From assembly GCA_030151725.1 (NCBI GenBank), contig JASLDD010000290.1, positions 1-64,000 of the forward strand: a stretch of 64,000 bases of DNA. The letters are read 5' to 3'. The DNA is from Solirubrobacteraceae bacterium (GTDB taxonomy: Bacteria > Actinomycetota > Thermoleophilia > Solirubrobacterales > Solirubrobacteraceae). A program made the position numbers and the translations under genes. Below are positions 33,584 through 42,733 of this stretch, piece by piece. Positions within the stretch are counted from its first letter, which is position 1, and the number at the start of each line of letters is the position of its first letter. The notes beneath the pieces are model-generated. The model was not told the origin of the DNA. It saw nothing but the letters and a program-made list of their open reading frames with translations, and did no database searches.

Positions 33584-35676
33584 TGCACGAGCTCCAGTTT
33601 GTAGTTGCCAAGCGATGTGACGTGGGCATCCCAGCCGGGATAGACGACGATCGTGGTCTCGGGCTCGATCACGAGCGCGGGGCCGGCGATGCGCGAGCCC
33701 GCTGAGAGCTGCTCGCCGAGATGCACCGGGATCTCGACCTCACCGAGCTCGGGGAAGTAGGCGGGGCGCGGCTGTGGCGCGGGGGCCGCGGCGCCGGCCG
33801 GCTCGCGCTTGACGCCGAGGGGCGGCTTGGCGGTGCTGGCCACGACGCGGCCCTTCCACTGGCTCATCTCGATCTTCTGCCCGGGCTCGCGCACGGCGAA
33901 GATGCGCTCGTGAGCGTCGTGAAAGCTCTCGATCAGGCGCTCGAGTGCGGCGTTGTCCTGCACGCCGTCGCCCTCCAGGGGAATCGAGAGGTCCCACACC
34001 TGATAGGCGTAGCGCGCCTCCACGTAGTAGCGCCGCTGCGTGTCGCCGGCGATCCCCTCGGGAAGCTTGGCCTCGAATGCGGCGAGGCGCTCGGCGAGCT
34101 CCTCGAGTGTGCGCTTGACCCCGTCGAAGTCGAAGTCCAGGGAGTTGCTGACGTGCGGCAAGGTCACCTCGCGCACGATGTCGGAGTGCTGCCCGCCAAA
34201 CGCGGACAGAACACCGGCGGCGCGGGGGATAAGCACCTCACGGCATCCAAGCTCGGAGGCGATCGGCAGGATGGTCAGCCCGGCTGCGCCTCCGCCTGCC
34301 ACGAGCGTGCTGTCGCGGGGATCGACGCCCTCGTTGACGGTCAGCTCGTGGATCGCGGCGATCATGCGCTCGTTGGCGATCGAGAGCACGGCGTGGGCTG
34401 CCTCTCGCGAGTCGATCCCGAGCGCCGCCGCGAGCTCGCCCAGAGCGGTCTCGGCCGCTTGGGTGTCGAGCTTCATGGCCCCACCGAGGAAGCGGTGGGG
34501 GTCGACATAGCCGAGCACCAGGGCCGCGTCGGTTACCGTCGGGCGAGTGCCTCCGCGCCCGTAGCAGGCCGGACCGGGGTCCGCGCGGGCGCTCTCGGGT
34601 CCCACGCGCAGGAGACCTCCGGGATCGACCCAGGCGATCGAGCCGCCGCCGGCGCCGATGCTGCGCACGTCCACCGAGGAGAGTCCTGTGAGATGCCCGG
34701 CAAAGGGCTCCCCCAGCCACGTCTCGCTGGTGAAGACCAGCTCGCTGTCGCGCACGAGGCTCACGTCGAAGCTGGTGCCGCCGGTGTCGCACACGATCAC
34801 ATCGCCCGAGCCGGTCTCTGCACCGGACACCGCGCGCGCCGCCACAGGCGCCAGCGAGGGACCGGAGCGCACCGACCAGAGCGGACTCGAGATCAGCTCG
34901 GACATCGGGACCACACCGCCGGCGGAGCTGGCTGCGAGAAGCTCGCCCGCGAAGCCCTCATCGCGCAGGCCGCTTGCGATCTCGGGCAGGTGGCGCTGCA
35001 TGAGCGGCTTCAGCGATGCGTCGATCGAGGTGCCCGACGCGCGCCTGTACTCGCGCACGATCGGGTTGATCTGGTGCGAGAGCGAGTACGGCACCCCTGG
35101 TAGCTCCTGCTCGATCAGCTTGCCCAGCGCGAGCTCGTGGGCCGGGTTGGCGGTGGACCACAGCAGGCACACCGACACTGCTTGCACCTCCAGGGCCAGC
35201 GCCTGCGCGAGTTGCATGCGTGCGCCCCGCTCGTCGAGCGCCTTCAGCACCCCGCCGTCGGCATCGATCCGCTCGGGTATCTCGAAGGTCAGTCGCCGTG
35301 GCACGTAGGGGGCAGGAAACTGGCGCGTGTAGTCATACGGACGCAGCGAGCCGCCCTCGCGTCGCACGAGGATGTCGGGGAAGCCCTCCGTGCACAGGAA
35401 GGCCGTGCGCGCAGTCGTCCCCTCGAGGATCGCGTTGGTGGCCTGGGTGGTGCTGAAGATGAAGAGGCTCGCGCGACCGAGCAGGGCGGTGAGCGGTTCG
35501 GAGAGCTGCTCGGCGGCGCGCTCGAGTGCGGCGTGCAGGCCGCCGAAGAGGTGGCCCGGCTGGGTCAGGGCCTTGGCGACGGTGAGCCGTCCGCGCCCGT
35601 CGCTTACGACCACGTCGGTGAACGTGCCGCCGATGTCGCATGTGATGCGGGCGTTCGTGTGGTCGTCCTCGCTCAC
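33580..35676 (-). CDS. Hydantoinase A/oxoprolinase family protein, copy 1
   Basis: A 698-residue HyuA subunit with an ASKHA-type ATPase core: CDIGGTFTDVVV (phosphate 1) near the start, DTGGTSFDVSLV (phosphate 2) around residue 295, GAGGGSIAWVD and VAGGGAAGLTI. It activates the substrate with ATP for the partner HyuB. Its start overlaps the stop of the RidA-like gene, giving a RidA-HyuA-HyuB unit. Confidence 0.93.
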   Translation of the reverse strand: MSEDDHTNARITCDIGGTFTDVVVSDGRGRLTVAKALTQPGHLFGGLHAALERAAEQLSEPLTALLGRASLFIFSTTQATNAILEGTTARTAFLCTEGFPDILVRREGGSLRPYDYTRQFPAPYVPRRLTFEIPERIDADGGVLKALDERGARMQLAQALALEVQAVSVCLLWSTANPAHELALGKLIEQELPGVPYSLSHQINPIVREYRRASGTSIDASLKPLMQRHLPEIASGLRDEGFAGELLAASSAGGVVPMSELISSPLWSVRSGPSLAPVAARAVSGAETGSGDVIVCDTGGTSFDVSLVRDSELVFTSETWLGEPFAGHLTGLSSVDVRSIGAGGGSIAWVDPGGLLRVGPESARADPGPACYGRGGTRPTVTDAALVLGYVDPHRFLGGAMKLDTQAAETALGELAAALGIDSREAAHAVLSIANERMIAAIHELTVNEGVDPRDSTLVAGGGAAGLTILPIASELGCREVLIPRAAGVLSAFGGQHSDIVREVTLPHVSNSLDFDFDGVKRTLEELAERLAAFEAKLPEGIAGDTQRRYYVEARYAYQVWDLSIPLEGDGVQDNAALERLIESFHDAHERIFAVREPGQKIEMSQWKGRVVASTAKPPLGVKREPAGAAAPAPQPRPAYFPELGEVEIPVHLGEQLSAGSRIAGPALVIEPETTIVVYPGWDAHVTSLGNYKLELVQ

Positions 35677-36056
35677 GCGTCGGGTACGAATGCGACGGCG
35701 TCGATCTCGATCTGTGCACCGACCATCAGTCCGGCGACCTGAACGGTGGCGCTTGCCGGCAACTGCTCGCCGAAGCGCCGCGCTCGCTCGCTCGCGTAGT
35801 CGGGGTATTCATCCAGGGAGGTCACGAAGGCGTTGATCTTGACCACGTGCGACATGTCGGCGCCGGCTTCCTGGAGCGTGCGTTCGATGTTGTCGAAGGT
35901 GGCCTTGGCCTCGTCGCCCATGCCTCCCGAGACGACCTTGCCGTCGGCGCCGAAGCCGACGTTTCCCGCCACGTGGATCAGCCGTCCGGGACCCACTGCG
36001 GTGACGGCGTCGCTGAAGCCGGATGCGGGGTTGGTGGTGAGGCGCTCGATGCTCAT
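35673..36056 (-). CDS. RidA/YjgF-family protein without the catalytic Arg, copy B
   Basis: A 127-residue RidA-fold protein (IHVAGNVGFGADGKVV, HVVKINAFVTSLDEYPDY, IEIDAVAFVPDA). The RidA Arg105 position is Ser (LPASATVQVAGL), as in copy A. It is the first gene of the unit with hyuA and hyuB (4-bp overlap), so a role on an unstable product of ring opening is an inference. Confidence 0.9.
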   Translation of the reverse strand: MSIERLTTNPASGFSDAVTAVGPGRLIHVAGNVGFGADGKVVSGGMGDEAKATFDNIERTLQEAGADMSHVVKINAFVTSLDEYPDYASERARRFGEQLPASATVQVAGLMVGAQIEIDAVAFVPDA

Positions 36057-36091
36057 CTGGGTCAGTTTCCTTTCAGACGGACAGCTATTGC

Positions 36092-36109
36092 AAACCGATC
36101 ACGCGATAT
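36092..36109. promoter_or_regulatory. Class 1 dyad site I
   Basis: AAACCGATCACGCGATAT matches the reverse complement of site A at 14 of 18 positions. It lies 36 bp before the RidA-like copy B start, in the gap divergent from the TetR gene. Confidence 0.55.
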
Positions 36110-36184
36110 GCGACTATAGGCGTGCGAACGGAGCTGCGCAAGCAGTGCGTAGAGATTCCGTGTTAGCCCTCTAATTCGAGAGCG

Positions 36185-36218
36185 ATACGCCATCCCAACC
36201 ATTAGCATCATGGCGTAT
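36185..36218. promoter_or_regulatory. Inverted repeat upstream of the TetR gene
   Basis: ATACGCCAT (36185-36193) and ATGGCGTAT (36210-36218) are perfect 9-bp arms around 16 nt, about 70 bp before the TetR start. It could be an operator or an RNA hairpin in the leader. Confidence 0.5.
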
Positions 36219-36286
36219 TGCCTCAGAGCCGCCATGGTTCGGCGGGCAGACAAGCCCGGTAAGGATTTTTGACTGGAGGAAACGCG

Positions 36287-36913
36287 GTGCCAAAGCTCGG
36301 AATGGGACCGATCAGAAGGGAGCAGATCTGTCGCGCTGCCGCTGCGGTGATCGCGCGAGAGGGATTTGCCGGCTCGACCATGCGGATGGTGGCCGACGAG
36401 GCCGGTGTGAGCACGGGAATGCTCAACCACTACTTCGTCAATCGCCAGGACCTGCTCACTCAAGCACTCGTGTACGTCTCAGAGCGCACGCAGGAGAGCT
36501 ATCGCAAGTCGATCGAGGGCATCCCAGCGGGCATCGGTCGCCTGACGGCCCTGCTCGACTACGCGCTGGCGGAGGACGGGGAGATGACGGAGACGTGGCG
36601 TGTGTGGATCAACGCCTACGGGGAGGCCGTGCGCCTTCCCGAGCTGCGTCACACGATCGAGGCACGGCTGACGAGCTGGTACGAGATCATCGACATGGCG
36701 CTCGAGGGCATAGCGCCGGCGGACAAGCCGGGCTCGATCCCTTGGAGCTGGCGCTTCGATGCGGTGCTCAACGGGCTTGCGATCCAGGCGCTCACCTCGG
36801 AGGCCAAGCTCGACGGGCGCCAGATTCGCGACGAGGTCATCCGCACGCTGTTCCCCGAGCTTGCGCCAAAGCGCAAAGCGCGGGCGCGCGCCGGCGTTCC
36901 GGTCGGCGGCTGA
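36287..36913 (+). CDS. TetR family transcriptional regulator
   Basis: A 208-residue TetR protein. The N-terminal helix-turn-helix is REQICRAAAAVIAREG, then TMRMVADEAGVSTGMLNHYF, of the BetI-like type, with an all-helical effector domain after. The GTG at 36287 is chosen because GGAGGA lies 6 nt upstream. It is divergent from RidA-HyuA-HyuB with dyad site I in the shared gap, which makes it the leading candidate to bind the repeated class 1 dyads. A basic tail (KRKARAR) ends the protein. Confidence 0.92.
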   Translation: MPKLGMGPIRREQICRAAAAVIAREGFAGSTMRMVADEAGVSTGMLNHYFVNRQDLLTQALVYVSERTQESYRKSIEGIPAGIGRLTALLDYALAEDGEMTETWRVWINAYGEAVRLPELRHTIEARLTSWYEIIDMALEGIAPADKPGSIPWSWRFDAVLNGLAIQALTSEAKLDGRQIRDEVIRTLFPELAPKRKARARAGVPVGG

Positions 36914-36923
36914 GCCTTGTATC

Positions 36924-36940
36924 ACCAGCTGACCGCTGGT
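36924..36940 (+). terminator. Weak terminator-like hairpin after the TetR gene
   Basis: ACCAGC and GCTGGT form a 6-bp stem with a 5-nt loop, followed by ACGTTTT, 11 bp after the TetR stop. The stem is short, so termination is uncertain. Confidence 0.35.
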
Positions 36941-36945
36941 ACGTT

Positions 36946-36969
36946 TTATCGGTCCATGGACCGAGATAT
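36946..36969. promoter_or_regulatory. Class 2 dyad site D
   Basis: TCGGTCCATGGACCGA (36949-36964) is a perfect 16-bp palindrome inside TTATC and GATAT arms. It shares TATCGGTCCA and GATATCGAACGC with site B, and lies 58 bp before hyuA copy 2. Confidence 0.6.
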
Positions 36970-37026
36970 CGAACGCACTTCATTCACTGCTGGGTGTGAA
37001 GCGATGCGGGCGGTCGGTGGGTAGGG

Positions 37027-39132
37027 GTGCGTCTCGCTGCGGACACGGGTGGGACATTCACCGACCTGGTGGTCGAGCGGGACGAGTCGGTACGGCTGTA
37101 CAAGGCATCCACCACGCCGCACGATCCAGCTGCGGGCATCCTCGATGCAGTGACTTTGGCGGCTGCGGACGCGGGGCGCTCGCGGGAGAGCTTCCTGGCC
37201 GAGGTCGAGGTCTTCATCCACGGCACCACGCGCGCGATCAACGCGATCCTCACGGAGACGACGGCGCGCACGGCGCTGTTGGCCACGCGCGGGCACCCCG
37301 ACATGCTGCTGCTGCGCGAGGGCGGCAGGACCGATGCGTTCAACTGGAGCTACGGCTACCCCGACCCCTACATCCCGCGAGCGCTGACGTTCGAGGTCGA
37401 TGAGCGGATCGGCAGCCAGGGCGAGGTCGTGCGTCCGCTGCAGGAGGACTCGAGCGTGGCGGTGCTCGCTCGCCTTGCGGAGCTGGAGGTGGAGTCGGTG
37501 GCGGTGTGCCTTTTGTGGTCGATTGCCAATCCCGCCCACGAGCTGGCGTTGAGCGAGCTGGTCGAGCGCCACCTACCGGGTGTCCCGTACACGCTCTCGC
37601 ATGCGCTCAACCCAACGCTGCGCGAGTACAGGCGCGCATCGTGCGCAGCAATCGATGCGTCGCTGAAGCCGCTGATGACGAGCTACCTGCGCGGCCTCGA
37701 GGATCGGCTGCGCGCGTCGGGCTTCGGTGGGCGCCTGCTGATGGTGACCTCTAGCGGCGGGGTGGTCGACGCCGTGGACATGGCTGCCGCGCCGATCCAC
37801 TCGGTCAACTCGGGTCCGGCGATGGCGCCGATCGCCGGACGCCATTACGCGGCGCTGGACGGCATGAGCGAGGACGCGGTGGTGGCGGACACGGGCGGCA
37901 CGAGCTACGACGTGGCCCTGGTACGCCGCGGACGCATCCCGGTCACGCGCGAGACGTGGCTGGGCCTGGAGTACGAGGGGCACATCACGGGCTTCCCGGC
38001 GGTGGACGTGCGCAGCGTGGGCGCGGGCGGCGGCTCGATCGCTTGGATCGACTCGGGCGGGCTGCTGCACGTGGGACCCCAGAGCGCGGCAGCCGACCCG
38101 GGTCCTGTCTGCTATTCGCGTGGCGGCATCGAGCCGACGGTGACGGACGCGGCGGTGGTGCTCGGCTACATCGACCCGGACTACTTCCTGGGCGGCACGA
38201 TGGTGCTCGACGCAGCTGCATCCGAGCGCGCGGTCACGGAGCGCGTGGGAGTCCCGCTCGGGCTGAGCGCTCAGGAGGCGGCGGCGGCGATCATGGCTGT
38301 CGCGACGGAGCGCATGATCCAGTCGATCGAGGAGATCACGGTCAACCAGGGCGTTGATCCGCGCACGGCGGTCTTGATCGGCGGCGGCGGGGCGGCTGGA
38401 CTGAACGCGGTGGCGATCGCGCGTCGGCTTGGCTCGCCACGTGTGGTGACCCCACAGGCGGGCGCCGTGCTGAGTGCGCGCGGAGCGCTGATGTCGGACC
38501 TGGTGAGCGAATATGCCGCTGCGTTCTTCACCGGCTCGGACTCCTTCGATCACGCGCGCGCGGGCGAGTTGCTGGAGCAGCTGCGCGGTCGCTGCATGGA
38601 CTTCGCGGAGCGTTCGGGCGTGGGGGCGGAGCCCATGATCGAGTACATCGCCGAGGCGCGCTACCGCCATCAGGTGTGGCAGCTCGACACGCTGCTGCAG
38701 GCGGGGCTCGAGACCCCCGAGGGGCTCGCGCGGCTGGTCGAGGACTTCCACTCGGTCCACGAGGAGGTGTATGCGGTGCGCGACGAGCGCGCGACGATCG
38801 AGGTGGTCAACCTGCGCGCGCGGGTCACGTGCCCGCTCGGCGGCGGCGTGGCGGACACGGTTGCGCGGGAGCCCGAGGACGGCGGGTCGCCGGCGAGTCG
38901 CACTGTCTTCTTCAGCGACGTGGGCGCTGTGGAGGCCACGATCTGCCGCCTGGAGGCGATGGCGCCGGGCACACGGCTGTCGGGTCCGGCGATCGTGGAG
39001 TCCTCGTTCACGACGATCGTGGTGAACCCGAATGCAAGCGCCGAACGGGCTGCGAGCGGAAGCCTCGTGATCGAGCCGCAGGTGGGCGAGCCGGCGCGCT
39101 CGGGCGCGGGAACGTCTGAGGCGGTGAGCTGA
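37027..39132 (+). CDS. Hydantoinase A/oxoprolinase family protein, copy 2
   Basis: A 701-residue HyuA subunit: RLAADTGGTFTDLVV, FIHGTTRAINAI, DTGGTSYDVALV, SVGAGGGSIAWIDSGG and IGGGGAAGLNAVA. Clearly related to copy 1 but diverged throughout, so probably with a different substrate or origin rather than a recent duplicate. Start GTG at 37027 with GTAGGGG upstream. Couples to hyuB copy 2 through TGATG. Confidence 0.92.
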   Translation: MRLAADTGGTFTDLVVERDESVRLYKASTTPHDPAAGILDAVTLAAADAGRSRESFLAEVEVFIHGTTRAINAILTETTARTALLATRGHPDMLLLREGGRTDAFNWSYGYPDPYIPRALTFEVDERIGSQGEVVRPLQEDSSVAVLARLAELEVESVAVCLLWSIANPAHELALSELVERHLPGVPYTLSHALNPTLREYRRASCAAIDASLKPLMTSYLRGLEDRLRASGFGGRLLMVTSSGGVVDAVDMAAAPIHSVNSGPAMAPIAGRHYAALDGMSEDAVVADTGGTSYDVALVRRGRIPVTRETWLGLEYEGHITGFPAVDVRSVGAGGGSIAWIDSGGLLHVGPQSAAADPGPVCYSRGGIEPTVTDAAVVLGYIDPDYFLGGTMVLDAAASERAVTERVGVPLGLSAQEAAAAIMAVATERMIQSIEEITVNQGVDPRTAVLIGGGGAAGLNAVAIARRLGSPRVVTPQAGAVLSARGALMSDLVSEYAAAFFTGSDSFDHARAGELLEQLRGRCMDFAERSGVGAEPMIEYIAEARYRHQVWQLDTLLQAGLETPEGLARLVEDFHSVHEEVYAVRDERATIEVVNLRARVTCPLGGGVADTVAREPEDGGSPASRTVFFSDVGAVEATICRLEAMAPGTRLSGPAIVESSFTTIVVNPNASAERAASGSLVIEPQVGEPARSGAGTSEAVS

Positions 39133-41009
39133 TGGGCGAGGAGCGAGCAGCCCGTGACGTGGTGGCGCTGGCGGTGATGACCAACCGCATGGAAGGCGTG
39201 GTGCGCAAGATGACGAACACGCTGTTTCGCACAGCGCGCTCGACGCTGCTGAACACCGCTCGCGACTTCTCCTGCTGTGTGGTCACGGCCGATCACGAGC
39301 TGCTGGTGATGGCGGAGTCGCTGCCGATCCACGTGATGTGCGGACCGGACCTGATGAGCCGCTGGCTCGCGCAGTACCACCCGAACCCGCGCCGGGGCGA
39401 TGCCTTCCTGCACAACTCGCCCTACCACGGCAACTCGCACGCGGGCGATCACTGCGTGCTGATCCCGGTGCTCGACGACGAGGGCCGCCACCGCGCCACG
39501 GCGGTCGTGAAGGCGCACATGGCCGACATCGGCAATGCCGAACCGACGACCATGACGGCCACCGCCCGCGACGTGTACGAGGAGGGGGCGCTGATCTTCA
39601 ACTGCGTGAAGGTCCAGGAAGACTATCGGGACGTGGAGGACGTGATCCGCATGTGCCAGACGCGGATCCGTGTGCCGGAGGACTGGTACGGCGACTACAT
39701 GGGGATGATCGGCGCCGCGCGGGTGGGCGAGCGCGAGCTTCAGAAGGTCGGCGAACAGGTCGGCTGGGACGTCTTCGACGGCTATGTGAGGGACTGGCTG
39801 GACTACAGCGAGGAGCGCATCCGCGCGACGATCAGATCGCTTCCGGCGGGAAGGCTCATGGGCCATGACCTGCACGACTCCGTACCCCTACCCGGAGTGG
39901 CGGAGGGAGTGCAGATGGAGGTGACGGTCGAGGTGGACCCGGAGGCGGCGGAGATCGAGATCGACCTGCGCAACAACCCCGACTGCCTGCCATGTGGGCT
40001 GAATCTCACAGAGTCCACATCCACGACCTCGGCGCTGATCGGGGTGTTCAACTCGATCGACCACACGGTGCCGCGCAACTCGGGCAGTGCCCGGGCGATC
40101 AAGGTGCTGCTGCGCGAGAACTGCTGCGTGGGCATCCCCGTGCACCCGGCGAGCTGCTCACTGGCCACGACCGGCTTGGCGGAGCGTCTGGGGGGGATCG
40201 TGCAGCGTACGCTGGCCGAGTTCAAGGACGGCATGGGCATGGCCTCACCGGGGCCGGAGTGCCCGCCGGCGACAGCCAGCCTGGTGGGGACCGACCCCCG
40301 CCACGGCGATGCGCCGTTCGTGGACATGATGATCCTCGGCAACTCGGGCGGGGCGGCTCACGCGCATGGCGACGGGTGGCTGACGAACGGTGAGACGAGC
40401 GACGGTGGCTCGATGATGCGCGACTCGACCGAGGTGCTCGAGCTGCTGCGCCCGATTCGCGTGTGGGCGGACAAGATCGTGCCCAACACGGGCGGCGACG
40501 GGCGCTTCCGCGGCGCTCCTTCGCTGTATGTGGAGTACGGGCCCGTGGACACGGAGCTGGGGGTGCACTATGCGGCCGACGGCACCGTCAACCCCGCGCT
40601 GGGGGTGCGGGGAGGCGAGCCGGGAGCGCTGCTGCGCCCGATGATGCGCCGGGCGGACGGCCAGGTCGTGAAGCTCGATCCGTGGGGACAGGTGATCCTC
40701 AAGCCGGGCGAGACGATCATCTCGATCTCATCGGCCGGCGGCGGCTACGGGCCGCCGGTGGAGCGCGACCCCGAGCACGTGCGCCACGACGTTGTCGAGG
40801 GCTGGATCACGGCCGAGCGCGCGCAGGGTGTGTATGGAGTGGCCCTGGCAGCTGATGGGAATGTCGATGAGCAGGCTACGGCGGCCCTCAGGGCGCAGAT
40901 GAGCGATGGCGATGCTGCTGGGTCCCCGCCACAGGCGGTCGAGGATGACTCGGTCTTGGCGCAGGTGGAGCCGGGAGTGCGCCTCTGGCCGACGATGGGC
41001 GAGGCCTAG
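39132..41009 (+). CDS. Hydantoinase B/oxoprolinase family protein, copy 2
   Basis: A 625-residue HyuB subunit: RMEGVVRKMTNTLFRTARST, LHNSPYHGNSHAGDHCVLIP, KAHMADIGNAEP, and GGGYGPPVERDPEHVRHDVV near the C-terminus. The ATG overlaps the hyuA stop by one base. The pair probably forms a heteromeric ATP-dependent amidohydrolase or carboxylase in the cytoplasm. Confidence 0.92.
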   Translation: MGEERAARDVVALAVMTNRMEGVVRKMTNTLFRTARSTLLNTARDFSCCVVTADHELLVMAESLPIHVMCGPDLMSRWLAQYHPNPRRGDAFLHNSPYHGNSHAGDHCVLIPVLDDEGRHRATAVVKAHMADIGNAEPTTMTATARDVYEEGALIFNCVKVQEDYRDVEDVIRMCQTRIRVPEDWYGDYMGMIGAARVGERELQKVGEQVGWDVFDGYVRDWLDYSEERIRATIRSLPAGRLMGHDLHDSVPLPGVAEGVQMEVTVEVDPEAAEIEIDLRNNPDCLPCGLNLTESTSTTSALIGVFNSIDHTVPRNSGSARAIKVLLRENCCVGIPVHPASCSLATTGLAERLGGIVQRTLAEFKDGMGMASPGPECPPATASLVGTDPRHGDAPFVDMMILGNSGGAAHAHGDGWLTNGETSDGGSMMRDSTEVLELLRPIRVWADKIVPNTGGDGRFRGAPSLYVEYGPVDTELGVHYAADGTVNPALGVRGGEPGALLRPMMRRADGQVVKLDPWGQVILKPGETIISISSAGGGYGPPVERDPEHVRHDVVEGWITAERAQGVYGVALAADGNVDEQATAALRAQMSDGDAAGSPPQAVEDDSVLAQVEPGVRLWPTMGEA

Positions 41010-41053
41010 TCAGAACACAAAGCGCGATTCGCACGGGCGGGATCCGGCGTGGG

Positions 41054-41527
41054 ATGATTCCCGCAGTGCAGGCCGCCGAGATCTATGCGCGCGTAAGCCC
41101 GAAGCTCGCCCACCGGCCGGGGTCGGTGATGCCGACACGTGTTCACGCATGGCTGTTGTCCCGCTCTCGGGGGCGGATAGGCAAGACGCTGTTCGGCACG
41201 CCGCTGCTGGTGTTGAGAACGGTGGGACGCAAGAGCGGGCGTGTACGCGAGTCGCCTTTGCTGTTCGTGGAGCATGGCGAGGGCTTTGCGATCGTCGCCG
41301 CCAATGCAGCCTCGCATCGACCGCCCGCCTGGTGGCTCAATCTCCAGGCTCACGTGGACTGCGAGGCATTCGTGTCGAGGCGGTGGCGGCCTTTGCGGGC
41401 CCGCGAGGCGACACCGGCGGAGGCTTTGGAGCTTTGGCCGCGACTCGATACGGCCTACGTGGGGTTCGAGCACTACCGGGAGGTTGCTACCCGCGAGCTG
41501 CCAGTGGTGCTGCTGGAGCCGCGCTGA
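41054..41527 (+). CDS. Deazaflavin (F420)-dependent nitroreductase-family protein
   Basis: A 157-residue DDN/DUF385-type split-barrel protein: LLVLRTVGRKSGRVRESPLLFVEHGEGFAIVAANAAS, then PAWWLNLQA, the usual signatures. Members bind F420 and reduce nitro compounds or quinones, or serve unknown roles. The 45-bp gap after hyuB copy 2 allows cotranscription. Confidence 0.9.
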   Translation: MIPAVQAAEIYARVSPKLAHRPGSVMPTRVHAWLLSRSRGRIGKTLFGTPLLVLRTVGRKSGRVRESPLLFVEHGEGFAIVAANAASHRPPAWWLNLQAHVDCEAFVSRRWRPLRAREATPAEALELWPRLDTAYVGFEHYREVATRELPVVLLEPR

Positions 41528-41557
41528 GCGACGGGGACTGTTATTCACTCGGCCGAT

Positions 41558-41581
41558 GCTGTATGACCATAGCTATACAGC
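41558..41581. repeat. Inverted repeat between convergent genes
   Basis: GCTGTAT and ATACAGC, perfect 7-bp arms with a 10-nt loop, lie between the DUF385-type gene and the 3' end of the ABC ATPase gene. There is no T-tract, so a terminator role is only possible. Confidence 0.4.
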
Positions 41582-41689
41582 CACCGGGGAGAGACATATA
41601 GCCATCACACCACCCGCAGCCCTTCGCCCCGCGACCAGCCCCGGCTCAGCCTCTGCCAACACCGCTGCTACCAACCCGGCGGGTCGCTG

Positions 41690-42733
41690 TCACCTAACAG
41701 ACAGCTCGCCTGGGAAATGACACGCCACCTGATGCCCGGCGGCCGGTTCGGTGATGGGTGGGCGCTCGCTGCGGCAGATGTCCTTTCCGCGTCCCACGGG
41801 GCAGCGTGGCTCGAAGGGGCAGCCGGGAGGACGCTCGACAACTGAGCCCACTTCGCCGATCGGCGGCGGGCGCTGAGCGCGACGTGCGCGACCGCCGGCG
41901 AGGGGCACGGGGACGGCGCTGAGCAGGGAGACCGAGTAGGGGTGCAGGGGATTGCTGAACAGCGCACCGCGGTCGGCGACCTCCATGACCTGGCCCAGGT
42001 AGAGGACGGCGACGCGGTCGCAGAAGTACTCAGCGACGGCGAGGTCGTGGCTGATGAACACGTAGGTGAGGCCGAGCTGCCCCTGAAGCTCGCGCAGCAG
42101 GTTCAGCACCTGGGCTTGCACGGAGACGTCGAGCGCGGAGATGGGCTCATCGAGGATGACCACCTCGGGTCGCAGGACGAAGGCGCGGGCGATGCCGATG
42201 CGCTGGCGCTGACCGCCGGAGAAGGCGTGCGGGCGCCGGCCGGCCTGCTCGGCGGTGAGCCCGACATCGGCGAGCATCTGGACGGCCGCCTCGCGGCGCT
42301 CGGCCTGCGAGCCGATGTTGTGGATGTCGAGCGGCTCTTCGACGATCGAGGAGGCGGTCATGCGGGGGTCGAGCGAGGCGAAGGGGTCCTGGAAGACGAA
42401 CTGCATGCGCCGGCGCAGCGCGCGCAGCTCGTCGCGGTCGAGCGTGGTGAGGTCGACGCCGTCGAACAGAACGCGCCCGGCGCTCAGCTCGAGCAGGCGC
42501 AGCAGGCAGCGCGCGAGCGTGGACTTCCCGCAGCCCGACTCACCCACCAGGCCAAAGCTCTCGCCGCGATTGACAGTGAGGGAGATGTCATCGAGCACCG
42601 TCACCGAATGCTTGCGTCCGAGCCGGTCCCCGCCGCGCACGTCAAAGGCCTTTGACAGGTGCTCGGCCTGCAGGATCGGCTGAGGCCCGGGCTGCGGGGC
42701 GCCGGGGGTGGGGTCGGCCTCGATCGCGCTCAC
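41690..42733 (-). CDS. Oligopeptide/dipeptide ABC transporter ATP-binding protein (OppF/DppF-like)
   Basis: A 347-residue ABC ATPase: Walker [10 protein letters not shown], signature [15 protein letters not shown], Walker [15 protein letters not shown], and the Opp/Dpp C-terminal extension with a Cys-containing RCPVGRG motif. Start GTG at 42733 overlaps the upstream ATPase stop (GTGA). It energises uptake with the other ATPase, two permeases and the lipoprotein at 46959. Confidence 0.93.
   Translation of the reverse strand: MSAIEADPTPGAPQPGPQPILQAEHLSKAFDVRGGDRLGRKHSVTVLDDISLTVNRGESFGLVGESGCGKSTLARCLLRLLELSAGRVLFDGVDLTTLDRDELRALRRRMQFVFQDPFASLDPRMTASSIVEEPLDIHNIGSQAERREAAVQMLADVGLTAEQAGRRPHAFSGGQRQRIGIARAFVLRPEVVILDEPISALDVSVQAQVLNLLRELQGQLGLTYVFISHDLAVAEYFCDRVAVLYLGQVMEVADRGALFSNPLHPYSVSLLSAVPVPLAGGRARRAQRPPPIGEVGSVVERPPGCPFEPRCPVGRGKDICRSERPPITEPAAGHQVACHFPGELSVR

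Noticed and set aside
37027..41009. hyuAB copy 2 as a recent duplicate of copy 1
   Set aside because: The proteins share motifs but differ throughout, and their neighbours and operators differ.
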